Source: G963665495 sp963667575 (GTDB taxonomy: Bacteria > Desulfobacterota > Desulfovibrionia > Desulfovibrionales > Desulfovibrionaceae). From it: a stretch of DNA of 64,000 bases. How positions within the stretch are numbered: position 1 is the first letter of the stretch; the number at the start of each line of letters is the position of its first letter. The stretch covers positions 45,644 through 109,643 of the forward strand of contig CAXXHY010000046.1 of NCBI GenBank assembly GCA_963667575.2, in the 5' to 3' direction. The position numbers and the translations under genes were made by a program. The notes beneath the pieces were generated by a model, which was given only the letters and a program-made list of their open reading frames with translations, did no database searches and had not been told where the DNA came from. Positions 1 to 9,091 of this stretch are shown here, piece after piece.

Positions 1-1815
1 ATTCTCCTGGCAAACAAAGCTTTTCTGAACTGCCTCGAACTTACGGAAAACGACGTCGCCGGCAGGCTGTGCAACGAATTCATCACCTGTTCCGATCCCG
101 GACCGCAGTGTCCGCTTTCCTTTCCCGCGGAACACATTGGCGAAACCCGGTGCAACATTCCCGCCATGGGCGGATGGCACATGGTCTCCGTCATGTCCTA
201 CGAATATCTCGACGATGATCATCGCCAGCAACAGGGGTTGCTGGTGGCCCTCAAGGACATCACCCTTGATGTCAAAATGGAAGAATCCCTGCAGCTTTCC
301 GAACAGAACTACCGTGATCTCTTCAACAACGCCGTAGAGGGCATCTTCCAGAGCACGCCCAGCGGCCGCTTCATCCGCGTCAACCGGGCCCTGGCGCGCA
401 TGGCCGGATATGCGACTCCCGAGGAAATGATCATGGATGTGCGGAGTGTCGAAGATCAGCTCTACATCAACCCGGCAGACCGTCGCGCCCTTTTCCAGCT
501 TCTCGAAGACCGTTCCATGCTCAACAACCATGAAATGCAGTTCAAGACCAACGACGGCAGACAGATCTGGGTTTCCGTCAATGTCCGGGCCAGCCGGAAC
601 ACCGACGGCAGTCTGAAACTTCTGGAAGGCTTTGTTCAGGACATCACCGAACGCAAGCGCTCGGAAAAATATCTGCGCCGCGCGGAAAAAATGGAAGCCA
701 TCGGCACCCTGGCCGGAGGCATTGCGCACGATTTCAACAACATTCTCGGCGCCATCGTCAATATCGGGCTGCTGGCCCGTATGCGCCTGGAGCCCGCGGA
801 AAAGACGTATAAGGACATCGGACAGATACTGGACGCGGCGGAGCGCGGTAAAAACCTCGTACGCCAGATACTCACCTTCAGCAGGCGTACGGACGAGCAG
901 ATCCAGCCCCTGCAACTGGCCACCATCATAAAAGAAACCCTGAAAATGCTTCGGGCGTCCCTGCCCACCACCATCAGTATCGACCAGAACATCACCGCGC
1001 CGAATCTGATGATCAAGGCCGATCCCACACAGCTGCACCAGGTGCTCATAAACCTCTGCACCAACGCGGCGGACTCCATGCGCGAAACCGGGGGCAGTCT
1101 GTCAGTGACCCTGCAGGCGGCCAATTTCGGCGGCTCGGTCACCCCGCCTCACCCCAACCTGCTTCCCGGAACCTATGCCGAGCTCATTGTCTGCGATACG
1201 GGTCAGGGCATCAAAACGGAAATCGCGCACCGGATCTTCGAACCGTTTTTCACCACCAAGCCTCCGGGCAAGGGCACCGGCATGGGGCTGGCAATGGTTC
1301 ACGGCATTGTGGACCAGATCGGCGGGGTCATTTTTTTCCGGCCCCAGGAAGGCGGAGGAACCTGCTTCCACGTCTGTTTTCCTGCCTTTGAAGGAGAAGG
1401 CGTCAACTCGCAGAAGCCCTTGTCCGGGTTCGTGCACGGGAAAGGACGTCTGTTGTTCGTGGAAGACGAGAAGACACTGGCCGAATCGAGCAAGGCTCTG
1501 CTGGAAGCCCTCGGATACGAGGTATGCCTGGCCGCGGACGGCCTGGAAGCGCTGGAAATGTTCAATGCCGATCCCGACGGATTTCACGCGGTGATCACGG
1601 ACATGACCATGCCCCGGATGACCGGCAAGGATCTGGCGCGCGAACTGCTGGCTCTGCGCCCCGAACTGCCCATAATCGTCTGCACCGGCTTCAGCGATCT
1701 GCTCACCCCGGATGAGGCAAAGGCCATGGGCATCAAAAAATACGTCCACAAGCCCGTTGACTGGGAACGTCTGGCCAAGAACCTGGCAAGATTCATCGAA
1801 CAGCAAAGGATTTGA
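1..1815 (+). CDS. PAS hybrid sensor histidine kinase with C-terminal receiver (5' partial)
   Basis: The reading frame is open from the first base, so the N-terminus lies outside the window. About 604 residues are visible. In order they show the end of one PAS-like region (a CDPGPQCP-type stretch near base 100), a complete PAS domain (about bases 310-640, ending DITERK), a HisKA H-box AHDFNNIL with the phospho-acceptor His codon at base 727, an N-box (NLCTNAADSM), G-boxes (CDTGQGI, GTGMGLAM), and a C-terminal receiver (LLFVEDE, ITDMTMP, HKP). No membrane segment is visible, so it may be cytosolic. It ends 7 bp before a sigma-54 response regulator, its probable partner. The fused receiver suggests phosphate-sink or relay control. 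The signal is unknown. Confidence 0.93.
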   Translation: MLLANKAFLNCLELTENDVAGRLCNEFITCSDPGPQCPLSFPAEHIGETRCNIPAMGGWHMVSVMSYEYLDDDHRQQQGLLVALKDITLDVKMEESLQLSEQNYRDLFNNAVEGIFQSTPSGRFIRVNRALARMAGYATPEEMIMDVRSVEDQLYINPADRRALFQLLEDRSMLNNHEMQFKTNDGRQIWVSVNVRASRNTDGSLKLLEGFVQDITERKRSEKYLRRAEKMEAIGTLAGGIAHDFNNILGAIVNIGLLARMRLEPAEKTYKDIGQILDAAERGKNLVRQILTFSRRTDEQIQPLQLATIIKETLKMLRASLPTTISIDQNITAPNLMIKADPTQLHQVLINLCTNAADSMRETGGSLSVTLQAANFGGSVTPPHPNLLPGTYAELIVCDTGQGIKTEIAHRIFEPFFTTKPPGKGTGMGLAMVHGIVDQIGGVIFFRPQEGGGTCFHVCFPAFEGEGVNSQKPLSGFVHGKGRLLFVEDEKTLAESSKALLEALGYEVCLAADGLEALEMFNADPDGFHAVITDMTMPRMTGKDLARELLALRPELPIIVCTGFSDLLTPDEAKAMGIKKYVHKPVDWERLAKNLARFIEQQRI

Positions 1816-1822
1816 CGCCAAT

Positions 1823-3337
1823 ATGGCTGAAATACTCATTATAGATGACGATCCGGGCATCGGCTACATGCTCGGTCGCGTGGCAGAAGAACAGGGATGC
1901 CAATCGGTGCTGGCGCCCACCCTGCAGGAAGGCCTGCAACAGGCCGCCAAAGGAATTTACGATCTCGTTTTTCTGGATGTTTTCCTGCCCGACGGCAATG
2001 GGCTGGAAGCACTCCCGAAAATCAAGGACGCCCCTGGCGCTCCCGAAGTCATCATCGTAACGGGCAAAGGCGACAGGGACGGCGCCGAGCTGGCCATTTC
2101 CAGCGGCGCATGGGACTACATCGAGAAGACCAGCTCGTTGCAACGCATCATGCTGGCCATGAGCCGGGCCCTGAAGTACCGCGAAAACAATCGTTCGGTG
2201 CCGGTACTCCTGGACCGCCACGGCATGGTGGGCGAAAGCGCGCCCATGCGCGAGGTTCTCGGACAGGTGGCCCTGGCCGCTTCCGGGCGGGCCAGCGTAC
2301 TGCTCACCGGAGAAACCGGCACGGGCAAAGAACTCGTGGCCCGGGCCATCCACGCCAACAGCGCGGTCAAGGACGGTGAATTCGTGGTCGTGGATTGCGC
2401 CGCCCTGCCCAGAGAGCTGGCCGAAGCCATTCTTTTCGGCAACATCAAAGGCGCGTTCACCGGCGCGGTCGAATCGCGCGAAGGCCTGGTAACCACCGCG
2501 GACAAAGGTACGCTGTTTCTGGATGAAATCGGCGAACTGCCCCTGGGGCTGCAAAAAGCCTTTCTGCGCGTGCTGCAGGAACATCGCTACCGTCCCGTGG
2601 GCGCCAAAAACGAACTTACCAGCGACTTCCGCTGCATTGCCGCCACCAACCGCAATGTGGAAGCCATGGTGGAGTCCGGTGATTTCCGCAGCGACCTGCT
2701 TTTCCGGCTCAAATCCATCGCCATCCAGCTGCCGCCCCTGCGCGCCCGGATGGACGACCTGGGGCCGCTGGCGGAAAACAGCGTGGCCCTGTTATGCAAA
2801 CGCTACGCAACGCCCATGAAGAGCCTGTCTCCGGATTTTCTGGAAGTCTTGCAGCAGCACGACTGGCCGGGCAATGTCAGGGAACTGGCCCAGACCATGG
2901 AACGGGCCCTGCTTGCCGCAGGTCCGGCTCCCATGCTCTACCCCGCGCATCTTCCAGCGGACCTGCGCGTCAAGGCGGTACAAAGCTCCTTGTCCCCTGC
3001 AGCCGGCCACGACTCTCTGGAAAAGGCTCCGATTGCCTCCCCGGCCCCGCTGTCCGAACACCCCTCCGAACTGCCGGACGAACCTGTTGACCAGCCATCG
3101 CTGCAGGCCGTGGTCTCGGGGCCCGAACTTTCGCCTCCGTCTCCGCCCGACGCGGATGATTTCCCCGTTTTCAAAACCTACCGCAAAAGTGCCGTGGCCC
3201 AGGCCGAGCAGATCTACCTGCGCGCACTCCTGGCAAAAGCCAACGGCAGGATCAACAAAGCCTGCGAAATATCAGGCCTGTCGCGTACGCGTTTGTATAC
3301 GTTGCTCAAGGAGCACGGCATCTCCAAAAAATTCTAG
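1823..3337 (+). CDS. NtrC-family sigma-54-dependent response regulator
   Basis: A protein of 504 residues. The receiver (IIDDDPG, phospho-acceptor Asp about residue 52 in FLDVFLP) is followed by an AAA+ sigma-54-interaction domain with Walker A GETGTGKE, an intact GAFTGA loop, Walker B FLDEIGEL and an arginine-finger region. A proline/serine-rich linker (about 385-445) leads to a Fis-type helix-turn-helix at the C-terminus (INKACEISGLSRTRLYTLL). A longer frame opens at 1712, but ATG 1823 gives the canonical receiver start. The preserved GAFTGA argues that it really activates sigma-54 promoters. It lies 7 bp after the hybrid kinase, forming a two-component operon. A perfect 14-bp inverted repeat lies just downstream. 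Confidence 0.95.
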   Translation: MAEILIIDDDPGIGYMLGRVAEEQGCQSVLAPTLQEGLQQAAKGIYDLVFLDVFLPDGNGLEALPKIKDAPGAPEVIIVTGKGDRDGAELAISSGAWDYIEKTSSLQRIMLAMSRALKYRENNRSVPVLLDRHGMVGESAPMREVLGQVALAASGRASVLLTGETGTGKELVARAIHANSAVKDGEFVVVDCAALPRELAEAILFGNIKGAFTGAVESREGLVTTADKGTLFLDEIGELPLGLQKAFLRVLQEHRYRPVGAKNELTSDFRCIAATNRNVEAMVESGDFRSDLLFRLKSIAIQLPPLRARMDDLGPLAENSVALLCKRYATPMKSLSPDFLEVLQQHDWPGNVRELAQTMERALLAAGPAPMLYPAHLPADLRVKAVQSSLSPAAGHDSLEKAPIASPAPLSEHPSELPDEPVDQPSLQAVVSGPELSPPSPPDADDFPVFKTYRKSAVAQAEQIYLRALLAKANGRINKACEISGLSRTRLYTLLKEHGISKKF

Positions 3338-3366
3338 GGTATTTTATACCTTCCCCCTGAAAATAT

Positions 3367-3423
3367 GTTCTGCTTTATGGTACAATTCCTCTTTTTCTTG
3401 GTGTTTGTTCCATAAAGCAGAAC
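3367..3423. repeat. 14-bp perfect inverted repeat downstream of the NtrC-type gene
   Basis: The arms GTTCTGCTTTATGG (3367-3380) and CCATAAAGCAGAAC (3410-3423) are perfect reverse complements separated by 29 bp. A run of six T follows about ten bases later, so it might act as a long-loop terminator. The long spacer also fits a regulatory site or a remnant of a mobile element. The rest of the gap to 3606 shows only the Shine-Dalgarno (GAGAGGAGAAAGGG) of the next gene. Confidence 0.5.
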
Positions 3424-3606
3424 GAAACAACTGTTTTTTCCTCCTTCCCGGTTTTTTCTCTTTTTTCCATATGACCTAACCAATTGTTATAAAACAAATT
3501 CATTGTTCTGGTATACATCGTGGATACTCTTTCTCAGTCCTGAATGCCCGTACGACACTGAATCAGCATGAATTTTTCAACGGGCAGAGCCTGAGAGGAG
3601 AAAGGG

Positions 3607-4002
3607 ATGATGAGTCCGGAGGAATGCCTGGAAAACAAAAACGCCTTGATCCTGACGAAGTATGTCAGCGAGCGTTTGGTTATTCGCGACGCTCTTCTTC
3701 GGCTGGGGTTCGAGCGGGTTTTGGAGGCCGGAGACGGGGACGGCGCCTGGGCTCTCATAAACGATGACCGGATTGATATGATCATCGCGGACTTCAATGT
3801 TCCTTTGCTCTCAGGGGGGGATTTGCTGCGGCGCGTCAGGAGCTCAGACGCGCTGTCAGCAATTCCTTTTATTATCATCATGGATCCGCAAGACATCCCG
3901 CACCTGCCGGAACTGTTGACCAACAGAGTCTCGGCCTACCTGGTCAAACCGTTCTCCGACGATGTCCTCAACGAAAAAGTCCTTCAACTGTTCGCACCCT
4001 GA
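3607..4002 (+). CDS. atypical stand-alone receiver-domain protein
   Basis: This 131-residue protein has the length and fold pattern of a CheY-like receiver. The putative phosphorylation Asp (about residue 62, MIIADFNVP) and the conserved Lys (LVKPF) are present. The acidic pair that normally binds magnesium at the end of beta-1 is replaced by ALILTKYV, and the usual Thr/Ser of beta-4 is replaced (FIIIMDP). Phosphorylation may therefore be weak or absent, and it could work as a protein-interaction module. The ATG at 3607 sits after a strong Shine-Dalgarno; ATG 3610 is also possible. No output domain is present. It might serve the kinase upstream, but nothing directly links them. Confidence 0.8.
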   Translation: MMSPEECLENKNALILTKYVSERLVIRDALLRLGFERVLEAGDGDGAWALINDDRIDMIIADFNVPLLSGGDLLRRVRSSDALSAIPFIIIMDPQDIPHLPELLTNRVSAYLVKPFSDDVLNEKVLQLFAP

Positions 4003-4112
4003 TAGCACGCCCGTTTTTTCCCAAAGATTGTACAATACGGCTGTCCTTTGGTATCCTGGTAACGATGCACAGCGCGTAGGCGCTGGCATACATCATTTAA
4101 CTTGAGAGCCGC

Positions 4113-5081
4113 ATGGGAAAAATCCTCAAATACCTTGTTCTGGTCAGCATCTGTTGCATGATTCTGTCTTTTTTTCTCAAGGACAGACTTCCGGACACGG
4201 CGGACATTCTCCCCGCCACCTATGACAACCCCGAGCAGTCTCCCACCAGCACCGAACCGTTCACACTGAATTACGACGACAAGGTCTACACCATTTATCC
4301 GCTCTACGACTACCAGCTGCACGGCATGGTGGTTTCGCAGCATGAAAGCCGCAGCTGGCTGGACTGGGCGCATCAGGACTGGGACGAATTTCTGAACGTC
4401 AAAGACATCTGCGTGATCTGGGGAAACAACTTCAAAGGGAACCTGCACCAGCGGCTGCACTACGATAGCGGGGATTTCACCTGCTTTATCCAGGGCGAAG
4501 ACGCTGACTGGAAGCTGTTCGACAAGACCAGCATTTCCAACAACCATCTGCTTTCCAACCAGCCGGAGCTGAGCAAGGCCATCCTCAGCGCCAATGTGGG
4601 GGACCAGATTTTTCTGCGGGGAAAACTCGTGCAATACAAAAACGACAAGGGCTTTGCACGCGGCACGAGCACATCCAGGGACGACATGGGAGACGGCGCC
4701 TGTGAAACCGTTTTTGTCCAGGATTTCTCCATAACCCAGCCGGCAAACCCCTTCTGGCATAAACTCTTTTCCTTTTCCTCTGCCGCCAGTCTGCTGTTCG
4801 GGGCCGGCTGGCTGCTGCTGTCCCTGTGGTCCCTGTTTTTTCCCGAATCCCTGGACCCGGCTTTTTTCCTGGAACAGGGCAACATGCTGGCGGCCCGGGG
4901 CAAATTCAAACAGGCCACGCAAAGTTTCGACAAAGCGCTGCAGTTCGATCCTTCCCTCATGGAGGCCTATCGCGAACGCGCCAGATGTTGGGAAGCGCTG
5001 GGAGAATATGAAAAAGCCTCCAACGACAACCATGCCGCGGACAGGCTGGAATTGCTGCAACGCCCGGAAAACCTCCTCTGA
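4113..5081 (+). CDS. membrane protein with C-terminal TPR-like repeats, unknown function
   Basis: I do not recognise this 322-residue protein. It has an N-terminal hydrophobic segment (about residues 7-22), a soluble, probably periplasmic domain (about 30-215) that might be an OB or SH3-like beta fold, a second membrane segment (about 220-245), and a C-terminal cytosolic region (about 250-310) with two TPR-like helical pairs (GKFKQATQSFDKALQFDPS, then LGEYEKASNDNHA). The topology suggests a bitopic scaffold with its TPR part in the cytosol. Spacing of 110 bp from the receiver gene leaves it uncertain whether they are co-transcribed. Confidence 0.75.
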   Translation: MGKILKYLVLVSICCMILSFFLKDRLPDTADILPATYDNPEQSPTSTEPFTLNYDDKVYTIYPLYDYQLHGMVVSQHESRSWLDWAHQDWDEFLNVKDICVIWGNNFKGNLHQRLHYDSGDFTCFIQGEDADWKLFDKTSISNNHLLSNQPELSKAILSANVGDQIFLRGKLVQYKNDKGFARGTSTSRDDMGDGACETVFVQDFSITQPANPFWHKLFSFSSAASLLFGAGWLLLSLWSLFFPESLDPAFFLEQGNMLAARGKFKQATQSFDKALQFDPSLMEAYRERARCWEALGEYEKASNDNHAADRLELLQRPENLL

Positions 5082-5363
5082 TAATCCGATAAAAATACCT
5101 TCTTTTTTACGGCACGCCTTCCGTACGCTGTTTTTCTCTGGTCCTTTTTTTCCAAGGGGATTATACGCACTATTTGATTCGTCCCTGATTTTCAGGTAAT
5201 TATAACCTGCAATTAAGAATATCGTATTCCGGTCCAAAAGGTGCGGCAAAATTCGCGGACCGGCATGGGATAGACGTATCGGCAGCGTCCGTAGTTGTGC
5301 TGCTGCCGGACGCGATGACGACAATCTTCTGCAGCAAGTCCATTTTTGGGAGCAGGCAACGGC

Positions 5364-6323
5364 ATGAAGGTTCACTTTTGGGGCACCAGAGGCTCCATCC
5401 CGGCGGCACTACGAGCCGAATTCATCAGGGCAAAAATCAAAAAAGCCCTGAAGCAGGCCATTCAATCCGGTCTTCAGGACATGGACCAGGTGGAAGCTTT
5501 CGTTGACAACGAACTCCCGTTCATTGTCGCCGGAACGTACGGGACCAATACTTCCTGCGTGGAATTCAGGACGGATTCCGACGATGTCTTCATTTGCGAC
5601 GCCGGTACGGGAATCCGGGAGCTCGGGGAGTATGCCCTGCGTTCACGAGGGTCCATCATGGGCGCCACCTATCACCTGTTCATCTCGCATCTGCACTGGG
5701 ATCATATCCAGGGGTTTCCCTTTTTCAGCCCGGCTTACCTTCCCAACAACACCATTTACATCTACAGCGCCCACGAGGAAACCGAACAGGTATTCCAGTC
5801 CCAGCATTCCCCGCCCACCTTTCCGCTGGATTTCAAAAACCTCGGCGCGGATATCCAGTTCGTTGCCCTGGATCCTTCCAGCGAATACACCATTGCCGAC
5901 GTCAACGTACGGCTGCTCGAGCAGATGCATCCGGGCGTTTCCTACGGATTCCGCTTCGAATCCGGAGGCAAAAGCCTGGTCTACTCCTCGGACAGCGAAC
6001 ACAAACTCGACATACGCGCACCCGGCACCCCTTTTCTGCGCTTTTGCGACAACTGCGACCTGCTGATCTTTGATGCGCAATACGGCTTTGCCGAATCCCA
6101 GACGCTCAAGGAAAACTGGGGCCATTCCAGCAACATTCTGGGAGTGGAGCTGGCCAAGGATGCCGGAGTCAAGCAACTCTGCCTGTTCCACCACGAACCC
6201 TCGCTGAACGACGAGCAGCTGGACAATTTCTACCAGGATACGCTGAACTACGAGCGCATCTATAGCGCGTCCAAACTTCTCAAGGTGACCATGGCCTACG
6301 ACGGTCTCGAGGTGGAGCTGTGA
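5364..6323 (+). CDS. metallo-beta-lactamase-fold hydrolase
   Basis: A 319-residue protein beginning MKVHFWGTRGSIP, the usual start of one MBL-fold hydrolase group. The metal-binding motif SHLHWDHIQGFP (HxHxDH) is intact, and further ligands are plausible at YSSDSEH, WGHSSN and FHHEPS. An insertion near residues 15-50 holds a charged helix. A frame six codons longer exists, but ATG 5364 matches the family start. Relatives include PhnP-like and RNase Z-like phosphodiesterases; the substrate here is unknown. The 280 bp upstream is AT-rich and contains no gene that I can see. Confidence 0.85.
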   Translation: MKVHFWGTRGSIPAALRAEFIRAKIKKALKQAIQSGLQDMDQVEAFVDNELPFIVAGTYGTNTSCVEFRTDSDDVFICDAGTGIRELGEYALRSRGSIMGATYHLFISHLHWDHIQGFPFFSPAYLPNNTIYIYSAHEETEQVFQSQHSPPTFPLDFKNLGADIQFVALDPSSEYTIADVNVRLLEQMHPGVSYGFRFESGGKSLVYSSDSEHKLDIRAPGTPFLRFCDNCDLLIFDAQYGFAESQTLKENWGHSSNILGVELAKDAGVKQLCLFHHEPSLNDEQLDNFYQDTLNYERIYSASKLLKVTMAYDGLEVEL

Positions 6324-6567
6324 CTTCCGTTCGCAAAATATTTTCTCTCTCCCGTTCCCCCAGCGGCTACTGCAGCCCTTCTTAAAAAGAGCTACCAGTC
6401 ATTGAAAAATCCAGTTTTATCGAATAAGACCGTACTTTGCTCTCAACTGCGCATTGCATCACGCAGGCTCCCTGCAAAAGCATACGCCGGTTTCACCGCA
6501 TCCGTTGCAAGAGATGCTGTGTGATACGCTCGGGGGAGATTATTCCGATCAGTAAAAGGAGCCCGAC

Positions 6568-6936
6568 ATGAAAACTATTCTGGCAAGTTCTGTAAAAATG
6601 CTCTGTATCTGTTGCATTCTGATCCTTGGCTGCGCAGCGAGCGCATCCGCGGAAAAAAACGCCGACGGGACCTACACCATTGACGGATATCAATGCGATT
6701 TTACAGATAGTGATGAAGGCGGGATGCTGATGATCAACATCAGCCAGGAGAAGAAATACTGGGAATGGATGTGCACCGAACAGGAAACCCAACCGGCTTT
6801 TTCCGTTTACACCTGCAACGGATCCATGGAAACAAGCTCGGGGGATAAGGAAGAGATGATTCCCAGAGAATTCACCTGGGCCAAGGCCAGCGGTGCGGAA
6901 GGAGCCTGCCGGGCGTTCATCGACAAGCTGAAATAG
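6568..6936 (+). CDS. small exported protein, unknown function
   Basis: A 122-residue protein with a clear N-terminal signal sequence: a lysine, a hydrophobic core and ASASA before residue about 30, which fits signal peptidase I cleavage. An upstream LGC could serve as a weak lipobox. The mature part is about 93 residues, acidic, with several cysteines (CDF, CTE, TCNG, ACR) that could form disulfides in the periplasm. ATG 6568 has a good GGAG-type ribosome-binding site. The stop lies one base from the end of mutM on the opposite strand. I recognise no family. Confidence 0.75.
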   Translation: MKTILASSVKMLCICCILILGCAASASAEKNADGTYTIDGYQCDFTDSDEGGMLMINISQEKKYWEWMCTEQETQPAFSVYTCNGSMETSSGDKEEMIPREFTWAKASGAEGACRAFIDKLK

Positions 6937-6937
6937 C

Positions 6938-7792
6938 CTACTTTTTCTGGCAATGCGAACAGAACACTGACGTACGGCCGGCCACCTTTTCCGTGGTCAG
7001 CTTGCGTCCGCACTGTACGCATTTTTCTCCGCTCCGGCCGTAGACCCGAAAACGGTTCTGAAATGCCCCCACATTGCCCCGCGCGTCCCGGTAATCGCTG
7101 AAGGAACTGCCGCAGGCCGCAATGGCTTCCTTGAGCACTTCCTGCAAACACTGGTGCAGCTTGGCCAACTGTTCCGGACTGATGTCCCCGGCCCGAGCGT
7201 CCGGACGAATTCCCGCACGGAACAGGGATTCATCCGCATAGATGTTGCCTATGCCCGCAATGGTTTTCTGGTCCAGCAGCATAGCCTTGATCCGCGATTT
7301 TTTGCCTGCAAAAAGCCCGACAAAGGCCTCACGGTCCAGCTCCAGAGGCTCGGGCCCCAGGGAGGCCAGAAAAGGCATCTGCCGGAGTGATGCTTCATCA
7401 GGAAACAGACAGCACGAACCGAACTTGCGGACGTCGTGAAAAAAAATCCTGTCCAGTCCGGGCTTGCCCGGTTCCGGGGGATCCAAGGGGTCGAGTTCGA
7501 AAATCAGGTGCGTATGCTTGTCCGGCTGGGCATCCGGATCAGGAAGGTAAAATCTGCCCGTCATGCGCAGGTGAACCGCTATGGTGCCCCCTTCCGCCAG
7601 GTCCACCAGCAGCAGCTTGCCGCGCCGGCGGATGGCCCCCACGCTTTTGCCCTCCAGCGAACAGCAGAACTCCTTGCTGTCGTTGTCCCCCACTGAGCGG
7701 GGTTCGCGTACGCAGACCTTGCGAATGCGTCTGCCCAGCAGGGTTTCGCGCAACCCTCTGGCAATGGTCTCCACTTCCGGCAGTTCAGGCAA
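6938..7792 (-). CDS. mutM: formamidopyrimidine-DNA glycosylase
   Basis: Base-excision repair glycosylase/AP lyase that removes 8-oxoguanine and ring-opened purines. The 284 residues match the family. The N-terminus PELPEVET supplies the catalytic Pro (residue 2) and Glu (residue 3), a conserved QKTIAGIGNIYADE segment follows, and the C-terminal zinc finger has C-x2-C and C-x2-C pairs (CVQCGRK, CSHCQKK). The initiation codon is TTG at 7792, which the required Met-Pro-Glu start fixes. An AAGGA ribosome-binding site lies inside the end of the preceding chaN-like gene, 3 bp away, so the two are probably translationally coupled. Confidence 0.97.
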   Translation of the reverse strand: MPELPEVETIARGLRETLLGRRIRKVCVREPRSVGDNDSKEFCCSLEGKSVGAIRRRGKLLLVDLAEGGTIAVHLRMTGRFYLPDPDAQPDKHTHLIFELDPLDPPEPGKPGLDRIFFHDVRKFGSCCLFPDEASLRQMPFLASLGPEPLELDREAFVGLFAGKKSRIKAMLLDQKTIAGIGNIYADESLFRAGIRPDARAGDISPEQLAKLHQCLQEVLKEAIAACGSSFSDYRDARGNVGAFQNRFRVYGRSGEKCVQCGRKLTTEKVAGRTSVFCSHCQKK

Positions 7793-7795
7793 GGT

Positions 7796-9089
7796 TCAGT
7801 CCTTCTTGTCTTGCGCCTTGCGGATCTGAATGCGCCAGATGGGCAATTCGACGGAAATTTTTTTGCCATCACGCAGCACAGTAAACAGCAGGGGCTGCTC
7901 GCTTTCCCTGGCCTGCACGGCTGCCGTATGCAAATCATTGAGCCCCTGCAGCGGTTTGCCGAGAATAGCCACCACCAGGTCTTTCTTGCGAAAGCCCGCC
8001 TTGTCCGCAACGGATCCCGGCTTGAGGTCCGTGATCAGCGCGCCCCTGGGTTCGGAGCTCCAGGCAAAGGTGAAGCCGTAGCGGCCGCTGTGGGATTCCG
8101 CGCAATGGAAGACCAGATCGGCATAGCCCTCTTCCGGAAAGGGACCTCCGCGCCAGGGAGCCACAAGCAGAATCCGCGCGCCAGGATCCAGAATCCGCAA
8201 ACGCCGGGCAACGCCCCAGCCGTTTTCCACATGTCCGGAACCGGCCAGCAGCACCACCTGTCGTCCGGTACGCTTCTTCACGTCCACCATGCCCTGGGCC
8301 ATGGCCGTATCCCAAAGGGACTGAACCTCCAGGAAATGATCCAGCCCGCCGGCGCCCATGGCGCGTACGGGAGGCATGGAGCGTTTTTTGACGCCCTTTT
8401 TAAGCATGCGTTCGCGCATTTTTGCCAGCATGGCGCTATGCTGCTTGAACTCCTCCACCATGGCCTTGCGCTGTTCCTCCCCGGACAGAATGATCTGTTC
8501 CGGCAGATAGGCGTTTTCGGCCTGGCTGAGGGCTTCACGCCCGCCACGGCTGAACTTGCGGACGATTTTGGGCGGCACGTTCACGGCGTAAAACGGCAGC
8601 TCCGCACTATAGGCACGGATAAAAACCGGCGCATACAATTCGTAGGAATGGCCCCCAGCGTCTGCCCCAGTCCAGCTCCTGCTCCAGCCGTCGCGAAAAT
8701 TCCGCAGCGGAGAGCGTATGGTCCGTATTGTACCTGTCCAATACGGGCTGCATATCCGTGCCGGCCATTTCCAGGGCCAGAGCCGGACGGCGACCGGCCT
8801 TGATCAGCGCATCGATCAGGGCCGCCTGAGCCAGATGGTCGCAGGCCGAGGTGTGTCCTTCGCCGATCAGCACATAGTCGACCCCCTGGGCCATGGCGGG
8901 AACATCCGCGTATGACAGGGGTTCCAGCCCCTCAGGGGCAATGGCGTACAATGCCGGCGACTTGGACATGACTTCCGAAATTCGGGGATGGGGGTCTGGC
9001 GCCACAGGCACCACCTGCTGAGCGGCGCAGCCCCAGGTCAACAAAAGCAAAAGGCCGCTCAACAGCAGCCGAGCGGCCCGTACAGACAT
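7796..9089 (-). pseudogene. ChaN-like (DUF399) haem/iron-uptake lipoprotein with PDZ domain, frameshifted
   Basis: Two adjacent frames form one protein. The upstream part (ATG 9089, Shine-Dalgarno AGGTGGGAG) has a lipoprotein signal ending LTWGC and the ChaN start VLIGEGHTSACDH. The downstream part continues the domain (YELYAPVFIRAY, LLAGSGHVENGWG) and ends in a PDZ domain (about the last 85 residues, RGALITDLKPGSVADKAG). The frames join at a C5 run on the plus strand (8652-8656); removing one base restores a continuous reading. ChaN-family proteins are proposed to bind haem or iron at the outer membrane. A sequencing error is as likely as true inactivation. The gene starts directly after the PaaK-like gene, in one operon with mutM. 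Confidence 0.82.
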
Positions 9090-9091
9090 GA

